Shown here in pieces: positions 1 to 9,837 of a DNA stretch of 64,000 nt. Under the pieces are notes generated by a model. It was not told the DNA's origin. It saw nothing but the letters and a program-made list of their open reading frames with translations, and searched no databases. Source of the DNA: Rhinopithecus roxellana (Eukaryota > Chordata > Mammalia > Primates > Cercopithecidae). Location of the stretch: NCBI RefSeq assembly GCF_007565055.1, contig NC_044557.1, positions 70,646,095 to 70,710,094 of the forward strand, read 5' to 3'. The translations under genes and the position numbers were made by a program. The stretch's first letter is position 1; each line of letters begins with the position of its first letter.

Positions 1-156
1 TGAAGTAACTAACCATTAGACCTTCATGAAATGTTCTTTAAAGTATATCTGATTAGACAAGTAGAACAGAATTGCCTCAAAACTGACTTTATTTTACATA
101 ACAAAGTTAGTTTTGAAAGGTAGCCCCACAGATCGAAAGGTAAAGGAAGGAAAATA

Positions 157-419
157 GGCTTATACCTGTAATCTCAGCACTTTGGGAGACTGAGATGAGT
201 GGATCACTTAAGCCCAAGAGTTTGAGACTAGCCTGGTGAGCATGGCGAAACCTGTCTCTACTGAAAATACAAAAATCAGCCGAGTGTGGTGGTGCGCGCA
301 TGTAGTCCCAGCTCCTCCGGAGGCTGAGGCAGGAAAATTGCTTGAATCCCGGGAGGCAGAGGTTGCAGTGAGCTGAGATCACACCACTGTACTCCAGCCT
401 GGGTGACGGAGTGAGATTC

Positions 420-468
<49 letters not shown>
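157..468 (+). mobile_element. Alu SINE, AluS/J-type, slightly 5'-truncated
   Basis: Dimeric Alu reading forward, from the 'cctgtaatctcagcactttggga' equivalent at about 165 through the right arm to a poly(A) tail of about 46 A (423-468). The first 15 or so bases of the Alu consensus (the GGCCGGGCGC end) are missing. Scattered substitutions point to a middle-aged copy. I see no clear target-site duplication. Confidence 0.95.
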
Positions 469-472
<4 letters not shown>

Positions 473-854
473 ATGATGCTAGTATAATTGGTTAATCATT
501 TGGAATAAAAATGTTAAACACTTCACACAGTACATTTCAACAAAATAAATGTTGACTGTCACATGCCATTCTGTAGGGTCTCATTCTACAAGAGCCTGTC
601 TTGTCTTTTTCACCAGGCTACAGGACACTCATTCCAGGGCGCAGCTGAGTCATTTCTGACTCAGTTTCTGTTAGATACCTCTGGCATGTAATCCCACATG
701 GGGATATGCTTAGCTTTCATCATGAATGTCCCTTAGCTGTTGTCTCTGCTAAACTGTGCTCACTTTGGAGAGACTTCTGTCATTGCATTCCCAGGATCTA
801 ACATAGTGGACTTGTTATTTGTTAAAAGTACACTTATAAAAGGGATCATTCATT
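469..854. other. Unassigned intergenic sequence
   Basis: AT-rich DNA with no open reading frame of note and no repeat family that I recognise. Confidence 0.4.
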
Positions 855-877
855 TTTAAAATTGTGGCAAACATACA

Positions 878-1315
878 TGTAAACCGACATGTATCTGAGA
901 CAGGTCTTGATCAATTTAGAAGTTTATTTTGCCAAGGTAAAGGACATGCCCGGAAGAGAGGTCTGTATCTTTCTCCAAAGATGATTTTGAGACCTTAGGT
1001 ATTTAAAGGGGAAAAGCCAGCTGGAGGGGAAAGAGGGAGGGTATGGTCACGTTACCCAATCAAAATGTTGCAAGAGAAAAGGAGCAGATAGGGGAACAGT
1101 CAATGATGTATTCCCCTCATGGTGAGTAAATCAGCACTCTACATAAGGTAAGGTGAACACAGAGAAGCTACCTGTGCAGGTAGTTAACCTTTCATCTGCA
1201 GCTATTTGCTTAGGAACAAAAGGAAAAGCAGTTGCTTGTGTGACTCAGCTTTCAGCTTAATTTTTTCCTTTTGGCATAGTGAATTGGGGTCCCAAGTTTT
1301 TATTTTCCTTTCACA
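878..1315 (-). mobile_element. Solo ERV1-type LTR
   Basis: A 438-bp block bounded by TG...CA and flanked by near-identical 4-bp sites, taca (874-877) and tacg (1316-1319). A 4-bp duplication is typical of class I (ERV1) integration. On the minus strand an AATAAA lies near the 3' end (complement of about 925-935), which sets the orientation. The text (TCTGAGACAGGTC, TTTATTTTGCCAAGG) is a known human/monkey LTR family, but I cannot name it with certainty. No internal viral genes are present. Confidence 0.65.
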
Positions 1316-1344
1316 TACGTAATATGAAATTTACCATTTTAACC

Positions 1345-1643
1345 TTTTTTTTTTTTTTCTTTTTGAGACAGTGTCTCGCTATGTTGCCAGGCTGGAGTGC
1401 AGTGATGCAATCTCTGCTCACTGCAACCTCAGCCTCCCTGTTTTATGCACTTCTCCTGCCTCAGCCTCCCAAATAGCTGGGACTACAAGTGCGTACCACC
1501 ACGCCCAGCTAATTTTTGTATTTTTAGTAGAGACCAGGTTTCACCATGTTGGCCAGGATTGTCTTGACCTCTTGACTTCGTGATCCGCCCGCCTCAGCCT
1601 CCCAAAGTGCTGGGATTACAGGTGTGAGCCACCATACCTGGCT
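1345..1643 (-). mobile_element. Alu SINE, AluS-type, antisense
   Basis: Starts with a poly(T) run and runs through both arms in reverse to the complement of the 5' end. It is flanked by a perfect 10-bp target-site duplication, cattttaacc, at 1335-1344 and 1644-1653. It sits inside the L1M copy. Confidence 0.97.
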
Positions 1644-1942
1644 CATTTTAACCATTTTTAAGTGAACAGCTCAGTGTCATGAAGTACACATCACCACCAT
1701 TCATCTCCAGAACATTTTCATCTTACAAAATAGAAACTTTTTTCCCATTAAACTCCCCATTCCCACTCCCTCCAGACCCTGGCAACCACCATTCTATTTT
1801 CTGTCCTTGAATTTCACTATTCTAGGTACCTCATATAAGTGGACTCACCCAGCATTTCTTCATTTGTAACTGGCTTGTTCAGTTAGTGTAATATCTTCAA
1901 GGTTCATCCATGTTGTACAATGTGTTAGAATTTCATTTCTTT

Positions 1943-2252
1943 CTTTCTTTCTTTCTTTTTTTTTTTTTTTTGAGACAGAGTTTCACTCTGTTGCCCAGGC
2001 TGGAATGCAATGGTGCAATCTCAGCTGACTGCAACCTCTGCCTTCTGAGTTTGAGCGATTCTCCTGCCCAGCCTCCCAAGCAGCTGGGATAACAGGTGCA
2101 CATGACCACGTCCAGTTAATTTTTGTATATTTAGTAGAGATAAGGTTTCACCATGTTGGCCAGGCTGGTCTTGAACTCCTGACTTCTGGTGATCCGCCTG
2201 CCTCAGCCAACCAAAGTGCTGGGATTACAGGTATGAGCCACTGCGCCTGGCC
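1943..2252 (-). mobile_element. Alu SINE, AluS/J-type, antisense
   Basis: A (TTTC)n/poly(T) tail at about 1938-1971 is followed by a full antisense Alu ending in the complement of GGCCAGGCGCAG. The flanks atttcatttcttt and gtttcctttcttt form an imperfect target-site duplication. It interrupts the L1M copy. Confidence 0.95.
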
Positions 2253-2700
2253 AGGTTTCCTTTCTTTTTAGGAATGAATAGTATTCCATTCTGTGTCACA
2301 TTTTGCTTACTCCATTCATTCGTCAATGTACACATGGGTTACTTTCATCTTTTGGCTATTGTGACTAATACTACTATAAACATAAACATCCGAATACCTG
2401 TTTGTGTCCCTGCTTTCCATTCACTTGGGTGTATACCCAGAAGTGGCTTTGCTGGATCCTAGGCAATTCCATTTTTAATTTTTTGAGGAGCCAACATATT
2501 GTTTTTCATGGTGGGAATTTTAATTCCCACCACCAATGCACAACAGTCCAGTTTTTCATATCTTTGCCAACATTTCTTATTTTCTGTTTGTTGTATTTGT
2601 TTTTAATAATAGTCATCCTAATGAGTGGGAAATGCTATGAATCTTTCATTTTTATAAATAGAGTGGATCTCAGCAGTTGTCTCATTTGACTTACTCATTA

Positions 2701-3517
2701 CACCTTAAGCAAACTTAGACTCAGATTCATGGGATTTACTCTAGGTTAAATGACCGCTTAATATCTTTCCTGACCCCTGGTTCAGTGCTCCTTCCAACAA
2801 GCCAAAATATCCGTGTGGTCATACAAGTAGACATAAAGAGGAACAGGCCAGAAACTTTCCATTTTAACTTTATCTTTCCCTCCCTCTTGCTTTATAGCTA
2901 AACATTTTCTAATAGCTCACTATAAAAAAGAGAAGAAAATTATAAGGCTACAGAAGAAACAACTATAAAAATGTTATAATATATAAAAAGCTCAATAAGA
3001 AACATGAGCAAATATTATTTCCTCCACAAACTATTAAGTAAGGGTGAATTAAAGAGTAGTTTACACTCTTGCTCAACAATAAATTATAAGCAGCCAAGTT
3101 GTTTTAATTTATTAGTATGCTGTATGTTTAGGAACTCGATGAAGTAGTTTGGAGGAAATGGCTACATATAAAGGAGTGCTCAATGTATTAGTGGGATGTG
3201 TATTGGCTATTGCTTTGTCATTTTCTATTAATATGAAGAGATTTGGATTTGATTTTTAGAGTTCTCAAAATATTTGGGAATTCAGAGGTAATGTAGTCTG
3301 TGAATATTATAAAGTGTACCATTTCTGGCAGCCTAAAACCAGCTGTAGAAAAAGAATTGCTTGTCTAAACATCCAATCACACAATCCTTCCCTTTCACTG
3401 AAATTGATCACAACACAAAAATAACTTCTGCACATCCGTGAATATATTAAAGTGGCATAAAGAAGAAATTCTGTTGCCTGCAAAGATTACACCTGCCTCA
3501 AAGTCATGATCACTGGG

Positions 3518-3518
<1 letters not shown>
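2701..3518. other. Unassigned AT-rich intergenic sequence
   Basis: No gene, RNA or confidently named repeat seen on either strand. Confidence 0.4.

Positions 3519-3549
<31 letters not shown>
3519..3549 (+). repeat. Poly(A) tract without an attached SINE
   Basis: Uninterrupted run of about 31 A following 'tcactggg'. No Alu or L1 body lies upstream, so it is either an expanded homopolymer or the tail of a very short retro-insertion. Confidence 0.8.
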
Positions 3550-3550
<1 letters not shown>

Positions 3551-3679
3551 AGTGAAATAAATCTAAGCTATGGTTATTTCCTCCAGAGAATTGAAACAGC
3601 CTAAATAGAAGCAATGCTCCTTGAAACAAAGGGAATTCTCATGTCACAAATCCTACTGCAAAACCTCCTTGTATTTTCC

Positions 3680-3870
3680 CATCACAAACATCAAACTTTT
3701 TTTGTTTTTGTGGTTACCTGCATCCTTATCTAGACCATAAGCTCCAGGAAGGCAGGAGTTATGCCTACTTGTTTTATTACTATCTCCCCAGCACTTTACT
3801 TGAGACTAGACATATAGGAAATAGTCAGTAAGCACTTCTTGAATTTGTGAATAAATATTGAATATTAGCA
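3680..3870 (+). repeat. L2 LINE 3' end
   Basis: Matches the L2 3' terminus in text and order: 'gaccataagctccaggaaggcagg', 'ctccccagcactt', then a tail related to AGTAGGTGCTCAATAAATATTTGTTGAATG. Diverged, as expected for a pre-eutherian repeat. Confidence 0.7.
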
Positions 3871-3989
3871 AATATGTATGAACACAATTTGGAAACTTCT
3901 AACTTTTAAAAGCTTTGAAGTTTTATTTCTGCACAGGACACAAAGGGTTTTTCTTACTAATTTCCTCATATCTATATTTAAAATGATCA

Positions 3990-4340
3990 CTATCTTAGTC
4001 CATTCAGACTGCTATAACAGAATACTGTAGACTGGATGGCTTATTAACAACAGAAATGTATTTTTGACAGTTCTAGAGGCTGGAGAGTTCAAGATCAATG
4101 CACCTGCAGATTTGATGTCTGGTGAGGGCTGCTTCCTGATTAATAGATGACTGTCTTTTCACAATGTCTTCACATATGCAAGGGATGAGGAAGCTCTCCG
4201 GGGTTCCTTTATAAGGGTGATAATTCCATTCATGATGGCTCTGCTCTGAGGACCTAATCACTTCTCAGTAGTGTTACCTTCATATACCATCACTTCATGG
4301 GTTAAGTATCAACATACAATTTTTGAACAACACAAACAAT
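3990..4340 (-). mobile_element. MaLR (MLT1/MST-type) LTR, antisense
   Basis: Reads 'ttagtccattcagactgctataacagaatac' and then the complement of a MaLR LTR body: 'tctagaggctgga', 'ggtgagggctgc', 'ttataagggtgataattcc', 'gacctaatcac'. Class is ERVL-MaLR. The exact subfamily is unresolved. No internal region adjoins it. Confidence 0.75.
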
Positions 4341-4399
4341 CCTATTTTATCTCTTGCTTTGGAGAAGAACATTGGTTAGCAGAGGTCATCTTGAATAAA

Positions 4400-4610
4400 A
4401 ATAACTGATACTTCTCAACTCTTAGTGTCTGCCTGACATTGTACTAATAAACATTTCCTGGATATCTAATTTAATTCTTATAGCAATCCTGTGTGGCAGA
4501 TGCTATCATAATTCCTATGCCACATGTGAGAAAACCGTGGCTTAAAGAGCTTAAATATCTACCCAAAGTCATGATGCCACTAAAGTGGAATTCAGTCACC
4601 TATGGTGTTA
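4400..4610 (+). repeat. MIR SINE
   Basis: Degenerate MIR order is visible: a '...catttcctggatatctaatttaattcttatagcaatcctgtg' core, 'cacatgtgagaaaaccg', then 'acccaaagtcatg'. These correspond to the MIR core and its 3' half. Confidence 0.65.
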
Positions 4611-4795
4611 ATTTTGGTTCCTACTGGTAATAGATTCATCAGATGTTCACCAGCAGATAGTCCCAGAGTGCTCTCTCTGAGGATTCCAATGGAGAAAAAT
4701 GTTATAACCACTACTCTCAAAACACAGAGTATACACTAGACAAAGAAGAGCAAGGGCAGAAATCACAGTGTATTCACACAACAGCATTCCATCCA

Positions 4796-4862
4796 ATAGA
4801 CTCATAGTTTTGCATGGCAGGGGAGGCCTCATGAAACTTACAATCATGGTGGAAGGGGACAA
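4796..4862 (-). mobile_element. MST/THE1 LTR fragment, antisense
   Basis: Short piece reading 'catagttttgcatggcaggggaggcctcatgaaacttacaatcatggtgg', the complement of the 3' half of an MST/THE1 LTR. The same LTR segment occurs in direct orientation at about 5068-5130, so the two copies are inverted relative to each other. Confidence 0.6.
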
Positions 4863-4918
4863 GACCTCCAGAAGCCTTACTCATTTGGATTTCACCTATG
4901 GTAGAAACAAATCCCCTG

Positions 4919-5206
4919 TGATACGGTTTTGCTCTGTGTCCCCACCCAAATCTCATCTTGAATTGTAATTGCCATAATCCACACATGTTGACGGGGGGAC
5001 GAGGTGGGTTTTCCCTGCTCTTGATCATTCTGTGTCACCTGTTGCCATGTAAGATGTGCCTCTTCCCCTTCCACCATGATTCCACGATTGTAAGCTTCAT
5101 TAGGACTCCCTGCCATGTAGAACTGTGAGTCAATTAAACTTCTTTTCTTTGTAAATTACCCAGTCTTGGGTATGTCTTTATAGCAGTGTAAAAATGGACT
5201 TATACA
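4919..5206 (+). mobile_element. Solo THE1/MST (ERVL-MaLR) LTR
   Basis: Starts TGATACGG, ends ACTTATACA, and is flanked by a perfect 5-bp target-site duplication, ccctg (4914-4918 and 5207-5211). The characteristic text 'gtgtccccacccaaatctcatcttgaattg' and 'aattaaacttcttttctttgtaaatta' fits THE1/MST. At 288 bp it is shorter than the usual 360 bp or so, with an internal deletion in the middle third. Confidence 0.92.
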
Positions 5207-5319
5207 CCCTGTCTAGAACAATTAACAGTCCAAACTAAGTGATAACCAAGCAATGCAGAAAAGAACTGTTAAAATGTTTAAGTACTCAATTGTTTATTCT
5301 AGAACGGCCCTTTCTTTTA

Positions 5320-5460
5320 TCCTTCAGCTACCTAGACCTGAGAGCGTATTAATGTTCTAAAACTTAATTTAAATGCTACCTGTCCTCTGAAACCTACTCC
5401 CTATCCCAAATAAATCTTTCCTTCCTCAGCGCTTCCATTCTGTTATACCTTTGTTTATTT
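5320..5460 (+). repeat. L2 LINE 3' region fragment
   Basis: 'aaatgctacctgtcctctgaaacc...ctccctatccc...' resembles the L2 3' UTR segment 'aaatgccacctcctccaggaagccttccctgat'. Strongly diverged. Confidence 0.45.
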
Positions 5461-6010
5461 AGGCATTTAATTGGAGTAATATAATTAAAAGAGTTTAACA
5501 TCAAGAGCAGTTACGTTGTAAAATAAGTACGTAAATTATCTGGAAAATTCACTCATTCCAGAACACTATATCTATTTTAGGAAATAGTCAATTAGACATC
5601 CTATTCAACCAACAACCAACCATATAGGGTTCAATAATTGCTGTGATTAGGGAATATTTCTTGTTGAAATGAGCAAAATTTGGTTGAAACATAATGATTA
5701 AGAAACTAAATGAACCACAGAAAATCCACTTTAAAGTTCTATTCACTTAGGGTATAAATACAAAAATATATAAACTTTTAATTAGCTATTTGCTTTAGTA
5801 TATGGTTCACTTTTTTCCTTATATAGGCTAAAATAAAGTAGCCTATTAGCTAATTGAATGCTGGCTTTTGGTTGTGATAACAATTCAGTTTCAAATGCTG
5901 AAGCCAAGTCTTAGTTTAATATCTTAGAGAAAGAGGAGAGAGAGTGAGAGGGATTTCCTGGGGATGTTTCTTTGTTTTTCTGCTAGCTAAATTTTTAAGG
6001 AGATTTGACT
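5461..6010. other. Unassigned AT-rich intergenic sequence
   Basis: No coding or repeat signature that I can defend. Confidence 0.4.
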
Positions 6011-6026
6011 TAAAAGGAGTGGGTAT

Positions 6027-6341
6027 GGCTGGGCACAGTGGCTCCCACCTGTAATCCCAGCACTTTGGGAGGCTGAGGCGGAAGGATCACTTGAGACCAT
6101 GAGTTTGAGGCCAGCCTAGGCAACAAAGTGAGACCCTGTCTCTACAAAATATATATATATATATATATTAGGCAGCCATGGTGGTGCATACTGTGGTCCC
6201 AGCTACATGGGAGGCTGAGGCAGGAGGATTGCCTGAGCCCAGGAGGTCCTGGCTGCAGTAAGCTATGTTTGCACCACTGCTCTCCAACCTGGGTGACAGA
6301 GCAAGACCTGTTCTCAAAAAATAAAAGTAAAAATAAAAGGA
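6027..6341 (+). mobile_element. AluJ-type SINE with internal (AT)n
   Basis: Full dimeric Alu with many changes, AluJ-like in the left arm ('gaggatcacttgag...', 'caacaaagtgagaccctgtctctac'). The middle A-rich linker has become an (AT)n run at 6149-6169. Flanks aaaaggagtggg (about 6012) and aaaaggagggca (about 6336) form an imperfect duplication. Confidence 0.93.
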
Positions 6342-7200
6342 GGGCAGGGTTCAGTAAATAATCATTTGTACCAAAGCAGCTAGGGTAATCATTCATACTA
6401 GGGGAATACTTGTATAAAGAGAACAGGGAGGTTTTATTCATAGTTTGAGATACTGAAATTTTACCTCTGGTAAAAGCTGCCATCACCCTTTGCGCTTGCC
6501 TGTAGATCAAGTATATGGCAGAAATCCATGTTGTTGGAAGACTTGCAGCTGAGATGAGAAACCGGATGATGCTTTCTATTATGAGTCTATTCTAAGTAGT
6601 CCCATTTCTATGTATCAAATGAATAAATTTTGTTCTTGTCCCCCACCTCTATATGAATATTCCGTGTGGGCAGCTAGCTATGCTTTCTATTCTTAGGCAG
6701 AAATATGTGGCTCTCGGGCCTAAACTATTACAACATTTAAAAACCAAATTTGCATTCAGTACATTCAAGCTTCTTAGATCCATAGAAACTTTAGAGACAT
6801 TAAACATTAAGGCCTCCTGATAGAGATTATTTTGTAAATTTAGCTCTTAGTTGGCCACATATATTGATGGAAAGCCACAAAGCAAAAGTGCATGATGATT
6901 TCATTTATTCTCTGTGTCTTCCTGAGAGAAGATTCAGTAACTCTTGCGTTTGCAAAAGATAAAATAGATAGCTTTTCTGATGGACGGAGGTGGCTGAAGA
7001 CTATATTTATGCTTAGATTTTCAGATATGAAATTCATTTGAAATGCAGTTAAGTTCATTCGTATGAATATTTCATTCTCTTAACAATAGTGACATTGGTG
7101 GGTTCTCAGTTTACTTAAATCCACATGTTTTCTGTCAGGCCAAGTGTGGTCATAGTGGTCAATGATTTCAACTTGTCTCTCCAAATAAATAATATCATCC
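6342..7200. other. Unassigned intergenic sequence
   Basis: Nothing recognised. The 72-residue minus-strand frame at 6840-7058 shows no family feature and is within chance length. Confidence 0.4.
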
Positions 7201-7209
7201 TGGATAACA

Positions 7210-7310
7210 AAGACTGTTTTATTCTCCTTCTCTTTTATTCCCCTCAACACTGATCACAGTGCTGGGTGTGCGGTAGGATTTTATAAGTATTTGCCAGCAT
7301 CTTAGGAAAG
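7210..7310 (+). repeat. Possible L2 3' terminus
   Basis: '...cccctcaacactgatcacagtgctgggtgtgcggtaggattttataagtatttg' has the spacing of the L2 tail (CCCAGC...AGTGCCTGGCACATAGTAGG...). Weak. Confidence 0.35.
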
Positions 7311-7474
7311 AAAATTTTTCTAAACCAAAGAGAGAAAAAAAATTGTAGGCATAATTAGAAATATATTCATACAGTGGAAAAGAAAAGCCTAAAATCTTGT
7401 ACTTTAAAAATCAAAACTCAAAGTAAACTTTTCACGTAATTTCCTTCTTTTTTCTTTTTCTTTATCTTTTCTTT

Positions 7475-7776
7475 TCTTTTTTTTTTTTTTTTCCAGACAG
7501 GGTTTTGTTCTGTCGTCCAGGCTGGAATACAGTGGTACAATCTCAGCTTACTGGAGCCTCAACTTCCCTGGCTCAAGAGATCCTCCCACCTCAGCCTCCC
7601 CTATAGCTGGGACTACAGGTGTGTGCCATCACACCTGGCTAATTTTTTATATGATTTGTAGAGACCAGGTTTTGCCATGTTGCCCAGGTTGGTCTTGAGC
7701 TCCTGAGCTCAAGCCATCCACCTGCCTTGGTCTCCCAAAGTGCTGAGATTACAGGTGTGAGCCACCATGTCCAGCT
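7475..7776 (-). mobile_element. AluJ-type SINE, antisense
   Basis: Poly(T) at 7476-7492, then a complete antisense Alu to 'ccaccatgtccagct'. The J-like state 'tttgtagagaccaggttttgccatgttgccc' and high divergence indicate an old copy. A T/C-rich stretch precedes it (7440-7475). Confidence 0.93.
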
Positions 7777-7869
7777 GCAATTTTATTCTTACATAATTTA
7801 TATTCCAGTATTAGATTTTAAAAATCACCAAAACATTATATAATACTAAGAGCAAAATGTATATAATCT

Positions 7870-8140
7870 ATACATCCACCTCCACCACTCCTACCATAAA
7901 CTTCACTTCTTGCCTCCAGTTTTCTATCCACACAGTTCCTCTTTAAGATTTGGCTCAAGTAGCATCGCTTCCAGGAAGGCTTCATAGTGCCTCTGCATTG
8001 GCACTTGATATTTTATGCTAAAAATACTTTCTTACCAATTACCTTAAGCTCCCTGATGGCCAAGTGAATATCCCATTTATCATTGTTTCCAAAAACCTAG
8101 CAAAATGCCTAGCGTGTAGTAAATATTCAATTTAAAATTG
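7870..8140 (+). repeat. L2 LINE 3' UTR
   Basis: Ordered L2 landmarks: 'ttggctcaagtagcatcgcttccaggaaggcttc', 'cttaagctccctgatggcc', 'acctagcaaaatgcctagcgtgtagtaaatattcaa'. This is the 3' end of the element. Confidence 0.75.
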
Positions 8141-8289
8141 TAAACCTAAATGCCAGTCATTTATATTTATATCATTAGTTTTAATTATCCTGGAATGTTT
8201 TTTCTCTTATTATCCTCTCTGTAACATCCAGATCCCAGGATTTAAGTTACCATGGGTTGCTGGAGACCCTCACCATAACATCCTCTATG

Positions 8290-8345
8290 CCTGTGGTTCT
8301 TAACATTAGAGTCACCTGGAGAATTTGAAAATAGATGGATGCTTG
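8290..8345 (+). repeat. Possible MER5/MER20-like hAT fragment
   Basis: 'gtggttcttaacattagagtcacctggagaattt' resembles the terminal part of MER5/MER20 nonautonomous hAT elements. Only one end is visible. Confidence 0.35.
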
Positions 8346-8369
8346 TAATAAGACATATCAACATCATGT

Positions 8370-8513
8370 GCCCCAGATGTGATGTACAGAGGGGGCCACA
8401 ACGTGACCTCTGCAGGATCCTTCTCAAAAGTACATAACCCAGTTTAATCCTGAGAAAACATCAGACAGATGTAATTCAAGGACATTTACAAAATAGCCAG
8501 CACTCCTCAAAAT

Positions 8514-8556
<43 letters not shown>

Positions 8557-8900
8557 CTGCGAGGGATTTTTCAAGGGTAAAATGATTCATTTTATGTTAT
8601 ATGAATTTCACCTCCATTTTCAGGATCTAATGCAGGATCCTGGATTGGACCCTGAACTAGAAAATGGACATTACTAGGAAAACTGGTAATATTCAAATAA
8701 GACCTGTAGATTAGTTAAAATATTCTGTTACATGTCCTAATTTTGATAATTTCACTAAGGTTAGGTAAGACAATTTTAGAGGAATGTGGGTGAAGTGTAT
8801 ATGGTGACTCTTAATGCCATTGTTTCAACTTACTGTAATCTACAATTATTTTTAAATAGAAACTTAAGGATTTTTACAAAGTGACTTATGTTACCCCTAG
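8370..8900 (+). repeat. L1M 3' UTR with embedded poly(T)
   Basis: Text such as 'aaggacatttacaaaatagccagcactcctcaaaa', 'atgcaggatcctggattggaccctga' and 'gggtgaagtgtatatggtgactc' matches the 3' UTR of old L1M (L1MB/MC-like) elements. The run is interrupted by about 41 T at 8517-8556. Confidence 0.65.
8517..8556 (-). repeat. Poly(T) tract
   Basis: About 40 uninterrupted T inside the L1M 3' UTR. No antisense Alu body follows, because the next bases 'ctgcgaggg' are not Alu. Confidence 0.85.
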
Positions 8901-8987
8901 ATGTTATATTAACTCCTCTAAGTTGAAACCTGGGCATTGAGACTTTAAAAAATCCCCACAAATTATATGAGAACCAGTGCTCTAAGT

Positions 8988-9490
8988 CAGTGTTAGTTGA
9001 CCTTGGTTGTCCATTAGAATCAGCAGGGAAGATTTTTTAAAATGTTAATGCTCATTCTTAACCCCCAGATTAAAGCAGAATGTCCAAGAGTATGACCAAG
9101 GAATTGATATTTTTATTTTTTTAAACTTTGTAAAAAATGTTATTGTATATATTTAAAGTATAAAACAGGATAAGGTATCTATATAGTAAAATGGTTATTA
9201 TAATAAAACAAATTAATGTATTAATCATCTCACAGTTACCAGTTTTAGTCCCTGTGGCATTAGCAGTTATAATGTACTCATTTAGCAAAAATCCTGAATA
9301 CAATACACTAACTATAGTCCTCATGTTGTACATTAGATCCTTAGATGTCTTCATTCTACATATGCTATTTTGTGTTATTTGATCTACATCTCCCCATTTC
9401 TTCCTCTACCCTTACCCTTGGAAACTACTGTTTTATATTTTGTAAAAGCTCTTCAGGCAATTCCATGCAAGTCATGGTTGAGAACTGCTG
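8988..9490 (+). mobile_element. MER5A hAT transposon split by an L1 insertion
   Basis: Left part 8988-9113 begins 'cagtgttagttgaccttggttgtccattagaatca'. Right part about 9443-9490 ends 'catggttgagaactgctg'. These are the two inverted termini of MER5A. Flanks ctctaagt (8980-8987) and ctccaagc (9491-9498) are an 8-bp hAT-type duplication with two mismatches. It is a nonautonomous palindromic element with no transposase. Confidence 0.8.
9114..9442 (-). mobile_element. L1MA/MB-type 3' UTR fragment, antisense, inside MER5A
   Basis: T-rich start, then 'gttattataataaaacaaattaatgtattaatcatctcacagtta' and 'tatagtcctcatgttgtacattagatcc', the complement of an L1MA/MB 3' UTR. Its ends coincide with the break in MER5A, so it inserted later than MER5A. 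Confidence 0.6.
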
Positions 9491-9837
9491 CTCCAAGCTA
9501 AGGTTCCCAAATGTGCATGATAATAAGTATACTGTGGAATAGTCCATGAACATGAGCATTTTAATGTAGAGGCTCCCACTAAAAACCTACTGAATCAATA
9601 TTCAGGGAAGATAGTATTTTAACATTCATTCAAGATGAATTTTATCATCAGAAAAGTCTGGGAAGTGTTATAAACTGTCTAGAAATTCTAGGTGTGGTCC
9701 AGCTTGTGACAGTGAAGTTTAAGGTCCTACTAAGAGACCTTTCATTGAGCTGGTAGTAGCAGGAAAGTGAAGATTCTATAGATGAGAAATCCCCAATTCC
9801 AATGGAATGTAAGTAATTGTGGCCATTATTTATTCAC

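Larger units (their letters stand above)
855..2700 (-). mobile_element. L1M LINE fragment, antisense, broken by three later insertions
   Basis: Four collinear pieces (855-877, 1316-1344, 1654-1942, 2253-2700) read as the reverse complement of an old L1 ORF2 3' end and 3' UTR. Recognisable text includes 'ttaccattttaacc', 'ggttcatccatgttgta' and 'gtatacccagaagtgg'. The gaps are filled by an ERV1-type LTR and two antisense Alus, so this L1 is the oldest layer here. The subfamily (L1MB to L1ME) cannot be fixed by eye. Confidence 0.8.

Noticed and set aside
107..382. 91-codon minus-strand open frame
   Set aside because: It is the antisense of an Alu. The 'SAHCNLCLPG' style peptide is the usual Alu artefact. 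The same applies to frames at 31506-31742, 36692-36880, 42511-42708, 43025-43270, 47758-48051, 49006-49260, 49573-49929, 52638-52862 and 56902-57251.
4919..5206. Possible second LTR of a full provirus with 3990-4340
   Set aside because: Opposite orientation and different LTR type. The 5-bp duplication shows 4919-5206 is a solo LTR on its own.
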